From CAVPTL01 sp963729195 (lineage in GTDB: Bacteria; Actinomycetota; Thermoleophilia; Gaiellales; JAICJC01): DNA of 64,000 nucleotides. Where the stretch lies: positions 62,001 to 126,000 of the forward strand of contig CAVSNF010000020.1 of NCBI GenBank assembly GCA_963729195.1, written 5' to 3'. The notes under the pieces are model-generated. The model worked only from the letters and a program-made list of their open reading frames with translations. It ran no database searches and was not told the DNA's origin. This document shows, piece by piece, positions 18,831 to 27,102 of the stretch. A program made the position numbers and the translations under genes. Every line of letters begins with the position of its first letter. Position 1 is the first letter of the stretch.

Positions 18831-19625
18831 CTACGAATCCTCGGGGAGCGTCTCCAGGATGTACCAGTTGGAGGTGAGCCCGCAGTCCACCCGAAGCTCG
18901 ATGCCGGTGATCCCCGATGCAGCGTCAGAGGCAAGGAACACGAACGCCTGGGCCACTTCCTCGGTCTTCACCAGGCGCTTCATCGGCACCCTGGAGAAAC
19001 TGCCGTTGAGGTACTTGATCAGATCGGGGCCCACCGCCTTCTCGGTCATCTCCGTGTGTGTGAAGCCCGGACTGACGCAGTTGGAACGGATCCCGTGGGC
19101 CGCCAGCTCCAGTGCCATTGTGCGGTTGAGGCCGAGCATGCCGGCCTTGGATGCGTTGTAGGCCACGAACGGCCCGTCGCCGCCCGACCCATCGATCGAC
19201 GCCGTGTGCAGAATCACGCCGCTGCCGGCCTTGGCCATCTCGATCGCGACCGCCTGGGCGGTCACGAACGCGGCTGTGAGGTTGGTGTCGAGTACGTCGC
19301 GGAAGCGGGCGCGCTCGACCTCCAGAAACGGTGTGTCGTCATCGACGCCGGCGTTATTGACGAGCACGTCGATCTTGCCCCAGCGAGCCATCGCCGCCGC
19401 GACCGTCTCATCGACCTGGGCATCGTCGCGGATGTCGCAGGTTCGGGCCCAGGCAGCCCCTCCGGCGGCGACGATCTCGTCAACTGTGGAGTTGAGTTCG
19501 CCCTCGGTGCGGCCGACCACCAACACGTCGGCGCCTTCATCCGCGAATGCGCGGGCGGTGGCCTTGCCGATGCCTCGGCCACCGCCCGTGACAATCACGG
19601 TTCGATCTTCGAACCGTGTGCTCAT
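18831..19625 (-). CDS. SDR family oxidoreductase
   Basis: This classical short-chain dehydrogenase has 264 residues: cofactor motif TGGGRGIG (13-20), NNAG (90-93), S143 and the catalytic pair Y156/K160 in AYNASKAG. Its C-terminal NWYILETLP tail closely matches the SDR at 49477 (NLYVVETLP), so the two are paralogues. Its ATG overlaps the stop of the APC permease upstream by 4 bases, which places uptake and the first oxidation in one operon. The substrate is probably a sugar, sugar acid or polyol. Confidence 0.92.
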   Translation of the reverse strand: MSTRFEDRTVIVTGGGRGIGKATARAFADEGADVLVVGRTEGELNSTVDEIVAAGGAAWARTCDIRDDAQVDETVAAAMARWGKIDVLVNNAGVDDDTPFLEVERARFRDVLDTNLTAAFVTAQAVAIEMAKAGSGVILHTASIDGSGGDGPFVAYNASKAGMLGLNRTMALELAAHGIRSNCVSPGFTHTEMTEKAVGPDLIKYLNGSFSRVPMKRLVKTEEVAQAFVFLASDAASGITGIELRVDCGLTSNWYILETLPEDS

Positions 19626-21097
19626 TCCGTTACGTCCTCCGAGATTTCGGGGAAGTGATAAAGATCCTGCGTCCCACGTTTCTTGCTAAGACCCCAAGCA
19701 GTGAAACCCGCCAGGATCACGAGCACCGCGATACCGAAGTAGGCGATGCTCGACTGGGTCTTGAAGTCGGTGGCATTGATGAGAAACGTCAGCAGGAAGT
19801 TCTTGTAGAAGATGTAGACGTTGATAGCAATGCCGACCAGCGGGAGCACCAGGTTGTTGAACCAGTTGAACTGGTCCCTGACAACCCGCAGGTGGTAGAA
19901 GATGTTGGCGACGCATACCAGTGTGTAGGGGATCAGCACATAGAACACATACGAGACGCCGATCCAGCCGAATGCATTCAGCGGCTTTTGATCCTGCCAC
20001 AGGACGATGATGATCGGTAGAACCGCGCAGCAGATCAAAACGAACGCTTGTGCATTCCACGGAGTCTTGTGTTCATCGACCTGAGCGAACTGCTTTGGCG
20101 CCAGGCCCTCGCGTGAAAGCGCATATAGCATGCGTGCTGCGGTGATCGAGATGGCGGTGAATGCCGCGAACACCGCCGTGATGCCGGTCAGCGGAATCAG
20201 AATCCGCAGGACGCCGATGTAGTGGTCGGCAACCAGGTAGATCGGGGTGAACTCGCCGCTGGACACGTAGTTTGCCATCGTGCTCGCGGGCACCGCCTCG
20301 ACGAAGCCGTAGGAGGTGAACACCCAGTAGGCGCCAGCCAGGATCGTTACCAGGATGGTGGCCTTGGGCACCAGGTTGCGGGGTGTCTTTGTTTCCTCGG
20401 CCATGGGGGCGACGATGTCGAACGCCGCAATCGCCAGCACCGCGAACAGCACCGCGTTTTGGAAGCCCGACCAGCCTGCCGTGTTGTTCGAATAGATGAA
20501 CGGGTCGGCGGAGAGGTTTCCATCGATCGCCTGTTTGATGATGATGTAGGCCGCAAGCAGCGCGACGAAGCCCGCCTCGAATGCGATGAAGTAGCCGGTC
20601 ACCTTGGCCGAGATCTGGATGTCCTTCTTGGTCAAAACGCCGATCACCACAACCGAGCCGAGTCCGGAGATCACGGCGGTCCAGGTGCCGGCTCCGATAC
20701 CGAAGTAGTCCAGCAGTGTGTTGAAGAACAGGCCAAACATCACCGGCTGCAGGATCGATCCGACGATGTATGTCACCACCAGCACCCAGCCGAGCCAGAT
20801 CCCGATCGGGGGCGAGGTGGCTTCCCACAGCCACGTGAAGACGCTGCCGGTGGACGGCCTGCGTGCGTTCATGACGGCGAAGCTTGCCGCCGTGGGGAGC
20901 ATCGCGATTGCAACGGCCGCGAATGCAAGCGGGACGATCGGGCCGGTAATGCCTTCCATCAGCCCGACGTTGAAATAGACCGTGAGCGCAAGGCCCATGT
21001 AGGCCACACCAAGAATTACCAACTGCCACAGCCCCAGTGCGTTGCTACGCAGCCCTTCTTGGGGGGGTAGGTGCCCTCCCTCACCTGAGACAGCCAT
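19622..21097 (-). CDS. APC superfamily amino acid/organic-cation permease
   Basis: This inner-membrane transporter has 491 residues and about twelve hydrophobic spans. The first reads GLWQLVILGVAYMGLALTVYF; later stretches include IAAFDIVAPMAEETKTPRN, a well-conserved APC segment. ATG at 21097 is preceded by AAGGAG. The operon continues into the SDR at 18831. APC proteins normally carry amino acids or amines, so a link to an SDR suggests uptake of an amino or hydroxy acid. It is a distant paralogue of the permease at 37094. Confidence 0.9.
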   Translation of the reverse strand: MAVSGEGGHLPPQEGLRSNALGLWQLVILGVAYMGLALTVYFNVGLMEGITGPIVPLAFAAVAIAMLPTAASFAVMNARRPSTGSVFTWLWEATSPPIGIWLGWVLVVTYIVGSILQPVMFGLFFNTLLDYFGIGAGTWTAVISGLGSVVVIGVLTKKDIQISAKVTGYFIAFEAGFVALLAAYIIIKQAIDGNLSADPFIYSNNTAGWSGFQNAVLFAVLAIAAFDIVAPMAEETKTPRNLVPKATILVTILAGAYWVFTSYGFVEAVPASTMANYVSSGEFTPIYLVADHYIGVLRILIPLTGITAVFAAFTAISITAARMLYALSREGLAPKQFAQVDEHKTPWNAQAFVLICCAVLPIIIVLWQDQKPLNAFGWIGVSYVFYVLIPYTLVCVANIFYHLRVVRDQFNWFNNLVLPLVGIAINVYIFYKNFLLTFLINATDFKTQSSIAYFGIAVLVILAGFTAWGLSKKRGTQDLYHFPEISEDVTE

Positions 21098-21135
21098 CAA
21101 CTCTCCTTTCAGAGGCGTGTGCGGGAACCGTCGAT

Positions 21136-21155
21136 CCGTGACGGGATCGTCACGG
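21136..21155. promoter_or_regulatory. Inverted repeat CCGTGACG-GGAT-CGTCACGG
   Basis: This perfect 8-bp stem with a four-base centre lies in the 148-base gap upstream of the permease and downstream of the SDR at 21246 (both on the minus strand). It could be an operator of the permease operon or the terminator of the SDR gene; there is no T-run. Confidence 0.4.
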
Positions 21156-21245
21156 CGGCGCGAGTGTACTCCGTCTCAACGCGTCGCGCGGGCGAATTTG
21201 CGTCGCGCTTTCACACTTTGAAATGACCGCCGAAAAGTGGCGTTC

Positions 21246-22001
21246 TCAGCCAGACGGAATCCGCGTGAGCGCCCCGTCGATGGCGATGCATTCGCCGTTG
21301 ATGTAGGCGCATTCGTCCGAGGAGAGGAAGGCGCACAGCCGCCCGATCTCGCTGGGCTCGGCCAGCCGCCGGGAGGGGATCGTGTCGATGTAGTCCTGCT
21401 CCTTGTACAGCCCTCGGGCGACCTCTTCCTTCCACATCCCGGTGGCCACCACGCCCGGTGCGATTGCGTTCACACGCAGGCCCAGCGGGCCCCACTCGCC
21501 CGCCATCACCTGGGTCATGATGATCACCGCTGCCTTGGCTGCGCAGTAGGCCAGCCGGCCGGGGTTGGCCGAGTAGCCGCGGATCGACGAGATGTTGACG
21601 ACGGTGCCGGATCCCTGCTCGATCATCACCCGGCCGACGGCGCGGGAGCAGTAGAACACTCCGGTCTGCATCACGCCGATCGAGTCGCCCCAGATCTCGT
21701 CTGACAGCTCGTGGGTGTGATCCCCCACCCGGCTGATGCCGGCGTTGTCGATCAAGGTGTCGATGCTGCCGTGGTCGGCGTGCACCTGCGCCACCGTGCG
21801 ATCGACCGCAGCACTGTCGGTGATGTCGACCTGGTAGGCCTGCGCGTTGGGAATCGTGGCGGCCAGCTCGGCCGCCTTGGCGCCGTCCATATCCCACACC
21901 GCGACGGTGGCGCCCTCCCGCGCAAGCTCCTCACAAATGAAGGAACCGATGCCGCCGGCACCCCCGGTCACGATCGCGGTACGACCCTCTAACCATGCCA
22001 T
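21246..22001 (-). CDS. SDR family oxidoreductase
   Basis: This 251-residue classical SDR has TGGAGGIG (12-19), DNAG near 86 in place of NNAG, S138/S139, and the Y152/K156 pair in LAYCAAKAA. It is transcribed away from the E1 alpha gene across a 69-base gap holding a strong 21-bp palindrome, so both are probably controlled by one regulator. I start at the ATG of MAWLEGRTAIVTGG; the ATG at 22001 has a purine-rich GGAAGGGG upstream. Confidence 0.9.
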   Translation of the reverse strand: MAWLEGRTAIVTGGAGGIGSFICEELAREGATVAVWDMDGAKAAELAATIPNAQAYQVDITDSAAVDRTVAQVHADHGSIDTLIDNAGISRVGDHTHELSDEIWGDSIGVMQTGVFYCSRAVGRVMIEQGSGTVVNISSIRGYSANPGRLAYCAAKAAVIIMTQVMAGEWGPLGLRVNAIAPGVVATGMWKEEVARGLYKEQDYIDTIPSRRLAEPSEIGRLCAFLSSDECAYINGECIAIDGALTRIPSG

Positions 22002-22026
22002 GCTCGCCCCTTCCACTGAGAGTGTA

Positions 22027-22047
22027 GACTTGATCATCGATCAAATC
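22027..22047. promoter_or_regulatory. 21-bp operator, half-sites GACTTGATC / GATCAAATC
   Basis: Two 9-base halves flank ATC, with one mismatch between them. The site lies between the divergent SDR and E1 alpha genes. Nearly the same sequence recurs at 29121-29141. The layout suits a GntR-FCD regulator, and one is encoded between the two sites at 26215. Confidence 0.7.
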
Positions 22048-22070
22048 TTGGGTGCAGTCAAGGAGCATGG

Positions 22071-23029
22071 ATGACCGGGTCGGAGACCGTGGCAGCCTAT
22101 CGCCAGATGGTGACGATCAGGGAGTTCGAGAATCACGCGGCGCAGTTGCGGAGCCGGGGAACGATCGTCTGCTCGCTGCACCTCAGCAACGGCCACGAGG
22201 CGATCGCGGTCGGTGCCCGCTCGGCGTTGCGAGACGTCAGACACGGTCAATGCGACCTATCGGGGCCACCACTGGGCGATCGCCTGTGGGACGTCGCTGG
22301 AGGCGCTGTTCGGAGAGTTCATGGGGCGCGAGACCGGAGTCAACGGCGGCCGCGGCGGCGCCGGGTTCTTTGCCGATCCCGACCACGGGTTCCTGGGCGA
22401 GAGCGGCATCGTCGGAGCCGGGGTGCCGATCGGCGTGGGCTCGGCGCTGGCGGCGCGATACGACGGTTCCGGCCGGGTTGCGGTGGCGGCCTTCGGTGAC
22501 GGCGCGCTCAACCAGGGCGCCGTGCACGAGGCGATGAACTTCGCCGCCGTCTACAGCCTTCCGGTGGTGTTCGTGTGCGAGAACAACGGCTACGCCGAGT
22601 ACACGCCGACCGAGTCGATGTCTCCCGGCAGGGCCGCTGGAGCGGCGCGCCGAGGTGTACGGCTTTCCGGGCGTGGCGGTGGACGGCACCGACCCGCGCG
22701 TCGTCCAGGCGGCGGTGCTCGAAGCAGCGTCTCGCGCGCGCGAGGGTGGCGGGCCGACCCTGCTGGTGTGCGCGGCTCGCCGGCTGGGCGGGCACCACAC
22801 GCACGATCCCGAGCACTACCGCCCGGAGGGCGAGAAGGCGGAGTGGGCCGCCCAGGCCGACCCAATCCCCAAGCTGCGTGCCGCGATCCTGGCCGAAGAC
22901 CTCGCCGACGAGAGCGCTCTGACCGAGCTGGAAGCCTCCGCCCGCACGGACGTCCGTGCCGCGGCGGCGACCGCCGCGGAGGCGCCAGCCGCTGACCCCG
23001 ACACGCTGGAGCAGCATGTCTACGCTTGA
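22071..23029 (+). CDS. 2-oxoacid dehydrogenase E1 alpha subunit, two frame breaks
   Basis: This is the thiamine-diphosphate-binding alpha subunit, 318 codons after correction. The TPP motif starts GDGALNQGAVHEAMNF and ends VFVCENN. Two extra G's break the frame: near 22236 (ALRDSDTVNATYRGHHW when removed) and in the ggg at 22631-22633 (SPGRPLERRAEVYGFPG when removed). AAGGAG precedes the ATG at 22071. It pairs with E1 beta, which it overlaps. No lipoyl E2 or E3 gene follows, which is unusual for a full dehydrogenase complex. Confidence 0.9.
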
Positions 23030-24035
23030 GCAGGCATCGGCGATCACGTATCGCGACGCACTCAACGCCGCCATGCACCGGGCGATGCAGACCTACCCGG
23101 AGGCGATCGTGTTCGGCGAGGACGTGGCCGCCCCCGGCGGGGTGTTCGGCGTCACCCGCGGCCTCACCGACGAGTTCGGCGACCGCGTGTTCGACACGCC
23201 CATCTCGGAGACAGCCATGCTCGGTGCCGCGCTCGGCGCCGCCATGATGGGCCGTCGCCCGATCGTCGAGATCATGTGGGCGGACTTCCTGTTCGTCGGC
23301 ATCGACCAGCTGGTCAATCAGGCCGCCAACGTGCGCTGGCTGACCCGCGGTCGCACCACCGCCCCGTTCACGGTGCGGACGCAGCAGGGCTCGCTCACGT
23401 CTTCGTCGGCCCAGCACTCCCGCTGCGTGGAGGCGCTGCTGTGCCACATCCCCGGCCTGCGTGTCGGCCTGCCCTCGAACCCGGCCGACGCCTACACCAT
23501 GCTGCTGGCCGCAATCGCAAACGATGACCCCACGATCCTGATCGAGCACCGCGCCATCTACGACCAGCGGGGCGAGGTCGACCTGGAGGCCGAGATTCCC
23601 GAGATCGGTGGCGGGAGGGTGGTCAGAAATGGCGGCGACGTCACCATCGTGGCGCTCTCGCGGATGGTCGGGGTTGCGCTCCAGGCGGCAGAGCTTTTGG
23701 CCGCCGAGGGCATCGAAGCCGAGGTGGTGGATCCCCGCTGGCTGTCGCCGTTTGATTGGGACACCGTGGACGCGTCGCTGGCCAAGACCAACCGGCTGGT
23801 GGTCGTGCACGAGGCCGTGCGCACCTGTGGATTTGGCGCAGAGGTGGCGGCGCAGGCTGCCGAGCGCGGGTTCTGGCACCTGGACGGCCCGGTCGTGCGG
23901 GTGACCGCACCCGATACCCCCAAACCCTCGGCACCGACCCTCGAGGCGGTGGCGATCCCCGACGCTGAGCGCGTGGCGCGCGGCGTCCGTCAGGCGCTCG
24001 CCGGCGCCCCAGATAACGAACAGGAGTCTGCATGA
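23016..24035 (+). CDS. 2-oxoacid dehydrogenase E1 beta subunit
   Basis: This 339-residue E1 beta or transketolase-C-type subunit has YRDALNAAMHRAM at the start, then VFGEDVAAPGGVFGVTRGL, then PIVEIMWADFLFVGIDQLVNQAA. It forms the alpha2beta2 decarboxylase with the preceding gene. Its stop overlaps the next ATG (enolase superfamily) by 4 bases. Possible alternatives to a pyruvate-type complex are an acetoin or branched-chain E1, or a two-part transketolase-like enzyme acting on a sugar-derived 2-oxoacid. Confidence 0.92.
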   Translation: MSTLEQASAITYRDALNAAMHRAMQTYPEAIVFGEDVAAPGGVFGVTRGLTDEFGDRVFDTPISETAMLGAALGAAMMGRRPIVEIMWADFLFVGIDQLVNQAANVRWLTRGRTTAPFTVRTQQGSLTSSSAQHSRCVEALLCHIPGLRVGLPSNPADAYTMLLAAIANDDPTILIEHRAIYDQRGEVDLEAEIPEIGGGRVVRNGGDVTIVALSRMVGVALQAAELLAAEGIEAEVVDPRWLSPFDWDTVDASLAKTNRLVVVHEAVRTCGFGAEVAAQAAERGFWHLDGPVVRVTAPDTPKPSAPTLEAVAIPDAERVARGVRQALAGAPDNEQESA

Positions 24036-25183
24036 AGATCACCGACATCGAGGCGATCGTGGTTGAGAAGCCATCGATTGACACGACCGCGGCGGATGCG
24101 ATGCAGGATGCGTTCATCGTCCGGGTCAAGACCGATGAGGGCATCACCGGCATCGGCGAGGGCAACCACACGCCGCGTGCGATGAAGGCGGTGGTCGACT
24201 CGCCCGGCTCGCACAGCTGGAGCCAGGGGATCAAGGAGCTGCTGATCGGGCAGGATCCGCTTCACCCCCAACGGCTGTGGGATTCGATCTACCGATCGAC
24301 CGTGATGTCGGGTCGCCGCGGGCTGGGAGTGGCGGTGCTGGCCGCCATCGACGTGGCCCTGTGGGATCTCAAGGGCAAGGCCGAAAACAAGCCCATCTAT
24401 GAGCTGCTGGGTGGTGCCTCGGGCGCTCCGATCGTGCCCTACAGCAGCCTCTACTTCGGCCCGGCCGACTACGCCCAGACGCTCGAGACCAACCTCGGCA
24501 AGATCGCATTTTCCCAGGAGCTCGGCTTCCCGGCGTACAAAATCGAGCCACTGTCGGACTGTGTCCAGACCAACGATCAGATCGTGGACATGGCCCACCG
24601 CGCCAAGCAGCTCGTGAACGGCGCGATGACGATGCTGGTCGACGTCGGCCATCGCTGGAAGTCGCCCAAGGAGGCGCTCCACACCCTGCGGCAAATCGAG
24701 GACTGCGACCCCGGATTCATCGAGACGCCGATGTGGCTGGACGACGTCGAGGGCTACCGCCGGGTCGCCGACGGCTCATCGATTCCGGTGGCCATCGGCG
24801 AGCTGTTCGTGACTCGCAACGAGTTCATCGAGATGATGGACTACGGTCATGTGGACATCGTCCAGCCGAGCGTGATCCGGGTCGGGTTCACCGAGTCGAT
24901 GCGCGTGGCCGAGGCGGCGGCGGCCCGCGGCCGTCAGGTGGTGCCGTACGGCTGGGTTGCCACCACCATCGGCGTGGTGGCGAATAACCACTTCGCAGCC
25001 GCACTCAGCAACTGTCCCTGGACCGAGTACTGCCACCCCGAGTTGCACCCCAACGCCGAGCTGCGGCACAATCTGGCGGGCCCGGAGCCGGTGATCGTCA
25101 ACGGCGAGTTCGGGCTGCCACCGGGGCCCGGCCTGGGTGTGGAGATCGACGAGGAGGCCCTCAATCACTACCGCGTCGCCTAG
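24032..25183 (+). CDS. Enolase-superfamily dehydratase/racemase (mandelate racemase type), unusual active site
   Basis: This 383-residue protein carries the MR-family barrel: K170 in AYKIEP, metal ligands D204 (LVDVGH), E231 (FIETPM) and E257 (IGELF), and D275 in VDIVQP. In the usual Asp-His dyad the histidine sits in a PHGW motif; here it reads VPYGW, placing Tyr306 at that site. Its paralogue at 30372 keeps the histidine. The reaction may therefore differ from ordinary sugar-acid dehydration. Operon position between the E1 pair and an alcohol dehydrogenase supports a catabolic role. Confidence 0.9.
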   Translation: MKITDIEAIVVEKPSIDTTAADAMQDAFIVRVKTDEGITGIGEGNHTPRAMKAVVDSPGSHSWSQGIKELLIGQDPLHPQRLWDSIYRSTVMSGRRGLGVAVLAAIDVALWDLKGKAENKPIYELLGGASGAPIVPYSSLYFGPADYAQTLETNLGKIAFSQELGFPAYKIEPLSDCVQTNDQIVDMAHRAKQLVNGAMTMLVDVGHRWKSPKEALHTLRQIEDCDPGFIETPMWLDDVEGYRRVADGSSIPVAIGELFVTRNEFIEMMDYGHVDIVQPSVIRVGFTESMRVAEAAAARGRQVVPYGWVATTIGVVANNHFAAALSNCPWTEYCHPELHPNAELRHNLAGPEPVIVNGEFGLPPGPGLGVEIDEEALNHYRVA

Positions 25184-25190
25184 CGAGTCG

Positions 25191-26210
25191 ATGCGAGCGC
25201 TGGTCTACACCGAGGCGCGAACGCTCGAGGTGCTGGAGGTTCCGGCGCAGTCGCCCGCGGCCGGCGAGGTGACGGTACGCGTGGCGGCGTCGGGCATCTG
25301 CGGGTCCGACGTGCACGGAGTCGCCACCCGCAGTCCGCGCCGCGCCCCGCCGCTGATCATGGGGCACGAGCTCACCGGCGAGGTGGTGGAGGTGGGAAGC
25401 GGCGTGGCTCGGTCTCTGGTCGGCCGCAACGTCGCCGTCAACCCGCAGGTGCCCTGCGGCGTCTGCGGGCCGTGCCGCTCGGGCCGCGAGAACGTCTGCC
25501 AGGATCGTGAGCTGGTCGGCGGCACCCGCCCCGGTGGCTTCGGCGAGCTGGTGTCGGTGCCGGTCAAATGCCTGCACGTATTGCCCGAGGGCGTCGATCC
25601 CGGCGCCGGGGTACTGGCCGAACCGCTGGCCACCTGCGTCCACGCGGTCGAGCTGATCGGCCGGGTGGCGCCGCGATCGGCCGTGGTCTTCGGCGCGGGC
25701 ACCATCGGCGTGCTGGCGGCCCAGATGCTGCGGCTGATCGGCACCGAGTGGATCGTTGTGAGCGACGTCGACGCCGGTCGCCGCGAGGGCGCGGCTGAGG
25801 TGGCCGATGTGGTCGTTTCGCCTGATCAGCTGGAGGCAGCCGTCGGTGAGCGTCCCGGAGGCGTCGAGATCACCATTGATGCGGCCGGGACATCGGCCAC
25901 TCGGTACGAGTCGGTGCGACTGCTGCCGCCGCTCGGCACAGCGCTATGGCTGGGCATGCACGATCAGGACTCGTCCATCCCGGCGTTTGACCTGGTGGTG
26001 CGTGAGCAGCGGGTGCTGGGGTCATTCGCCTACACCAACCCCGAGTTCGCGCGCGCTGTCGAGCTGCTGGCGTCGGGCCAGCTGCAGCCGGCGATCTCCA
26101 GCCGGGTGTTTCCGCTCGACCAGAGCGCCGCGGCATTCGAGTCGCTGCTGGCCGGCTCGCCCACAGGGTTCCTCAAGTCGATTGTCGCCCCTGGAGCGAT
26201 GCTCGCATGA
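25191..26210 (+). CDS. Zinc-dependent alcohol/polyol dehydrogenase
   Basis: This medium-chain dehydrogenase has 339 residues. Catalytic zinc ligands are C37 (GICGSDVHG) and H59-E60 (MGHELTGEV); structural-zinc cysteines are C89, C92, C95 and C103. The cofactor motif is FGAGTIGVLAAQ. It belongs to the sorbitol/threonine dehydrogenase-like group and probably oxidises a hydroxyl of the same substrate the enolase acts on. It begins 7 bases after the enolase stop and is followed at once by a GntR regulator gene. Confidence 0.92.
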   Translation: MRALVYTEARTLEVLEVPAQSPAAGEVTVRVAASGICGSDVHGVATRSPRRAPPLIMGHELTGEVVEVGSGVARSLVGRNVAVNPQVPCGVCGPCRSGRENVCQDRELVGGTRPGGFGELVSVPVKCLHVLPEGVDPGAGVLAEPLATCVHAVELIGRVAPRSAVVFGAGTIGVLAAQMLRLIGTEWIVVSDVDAGRREGAAEVADVVVSPDQLEAAVGERPGGVEITIDAAGTSATRYESVRLLPPLGTALWLGMHDQDSSIPAFDLVVREQRVLGSFAYTNPEFARAVELLASGQLQPAISSRVFPLDQSAAAFESLLAGSPTGFLKSIVAPGAMLA

Positions 26211-26214
26211 TGCC

Positions 26215-26865
26215 ATGGCGCTGACCCACCTCACCATCCAGCAGGCGGTCGCCGACGCGGTGCGGGTGCGCATCATCGCCGGAGAGCTGGAGGCCGGCAC
26301 CCGGATCGACCAGGATGCGCTGGCGGCCGAGTTCTCGGTCAGCCGGATGCCGGTGCGCGAGGCGCTGCGGCAGCTGGGCGCCGAGGGATTCGTGACCATC
26401 GTCCCCCACCGCGGCGCGATCGTGACGGCGCTCAGCCCCGGCGAGGTCGAGGAGATCTACGAGATCCGGGCGGCGCTGGAGGGCGTGGCGGCGCGGCATG
26501 CCAGCCAGGAGCTCACGGACGAGCAGCTGGACCGCCTGCGCAAGGTGCTGGCGGCGATGCGCAAAGAGGAGGAGGACATCGACCGCTGGGTGCAGCTCAA
26601 CTCCGAGTTCCACGACGCGATCAACCAGGCGTCGGGCAGGCCCCGGCTGCTGGAACTGATCCAGCGCTTCCGCGAGCAGTCCCAGCCGTACATCCGGCTG
26701 TACGTCCAGCGGCTGCACAAGACGGCGCAGGCCCGCAAGGAGCACAAGGCGATCGTCGATGCCCTGACCGATCGCGACCCCGATCGGGCCGAGGCCGCGG
26801 TGCGCGACCACCTCAACGCCACCGGCCGCGCCGTCGCCGCCTTCGCCCGCGCCGCCGGTGAATAG
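26215..26865 (+). CDS. GntR family regulator with FCD ligand domain
   Basis: This 216-residue regulator has a winged helix at 5-75 (IIAGELEAGTRIDQDALAAEFSVSR, PVREALRQL) and an all-helical FCD domain with the metal-binding pattern NSEFHDAIN and HKAIVDAL. FCD-GntR proteins answer to sugar acids or other carboxylates. It ends the operon that starts at 22071. Near-identical 21-bp palindromes lie at 22027 and 29121, on both sides of this gene; it is the best candidate to bind them. The start is the ATG of MALTHLTIQ, five bases after the dehydrogenase stop. Confidence 0.93.
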   Translation: MALTHLTIQQAVADAVRVRIIAGELEAGTRIDQDALAAEFSVSRMPVREALRQLGAEGFVTIVPHRGAIVTALSPGEVEEIYEIRAALEGVAARHASQELTDEQLDRLRKVLAAMRKEEEDIDRWVQLNSEFHDAINQASGRPRLLELIQRFREQSQPYIRLYVQRLHKTAQARKEHKAIVDALTDRDPDRAEAAVRDHLNATGRAVAAFARAAGE

Positions 26866-26885
26866 TTCGCCTCAGGGCGCCGGTC

Positions 26886-26916
26886 GTGAATAACGGTGCC
26901 AGGCACCGTTATTCAC
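26886..26916. repeat. Palindromic repeat copy 3 (perfect 15-bp arms)
   Basis: The arm GTGAATAACGGTGCC is followed by A and the exact complement of the arm. It stands 20 bases after the GntR stop. It begins inside the first of two 21-base direct repeats starting GCCTCAGGGCGCC (26869-26889 and 27037-27057). Confidence 0.95.
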
Positions 26917-26926
26917 CGAGGCTGGT

Positions 26927-27031
26927 CCGTTGGGCCTGTGGCGGCGTCCCACGCCGCGTGCGGTGCTCGACGTGGGATAACCCCACGCCTCCGCTCCGCT
27001 CGCGGCTCGATCCTTGCCACGGGCCCAACGG
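26927..27031. repeat. Branched inverted-repeat element between two palindromes
   Basis: The outer arms CCGTTGGGCCTGTGGC (26927-26942) and GCCACGGGCCCAACGG (27016-27031) pair at 15 of 16 positions. Inside are two smaller hairpins, GGCGT-CCC-ACGCC (26942-26954) and CGTGGG-ATAAC-CCCACG (26971-26987). There is no open frame of note. Two 21-base direct repeats differing at one base flank it. The function is unknown; a BIME-like or excision-prone non-autonomous element, or a structured RNA, are options. Confidence 0.65.
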
Positions 27032-27069
27032 CCTGCGCCTCAGGGCGCCTGTCGTGATTGACGCTGGTG

Positions 27070-27102
27070 GTGAATAACTGGTGCCAGGCACCAATTATTC
27101 AC
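27070..27102. repeat. Palindromic repeat copy 4 (TGGTGCC variant)
   Basis: The left arm is GTGAATAACTGGTGCC and the right arm complements it except for one base. On the minus strand its TGA (27101-27099) is the stop codon of the DapA-family gene. Confidence 0.93.
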
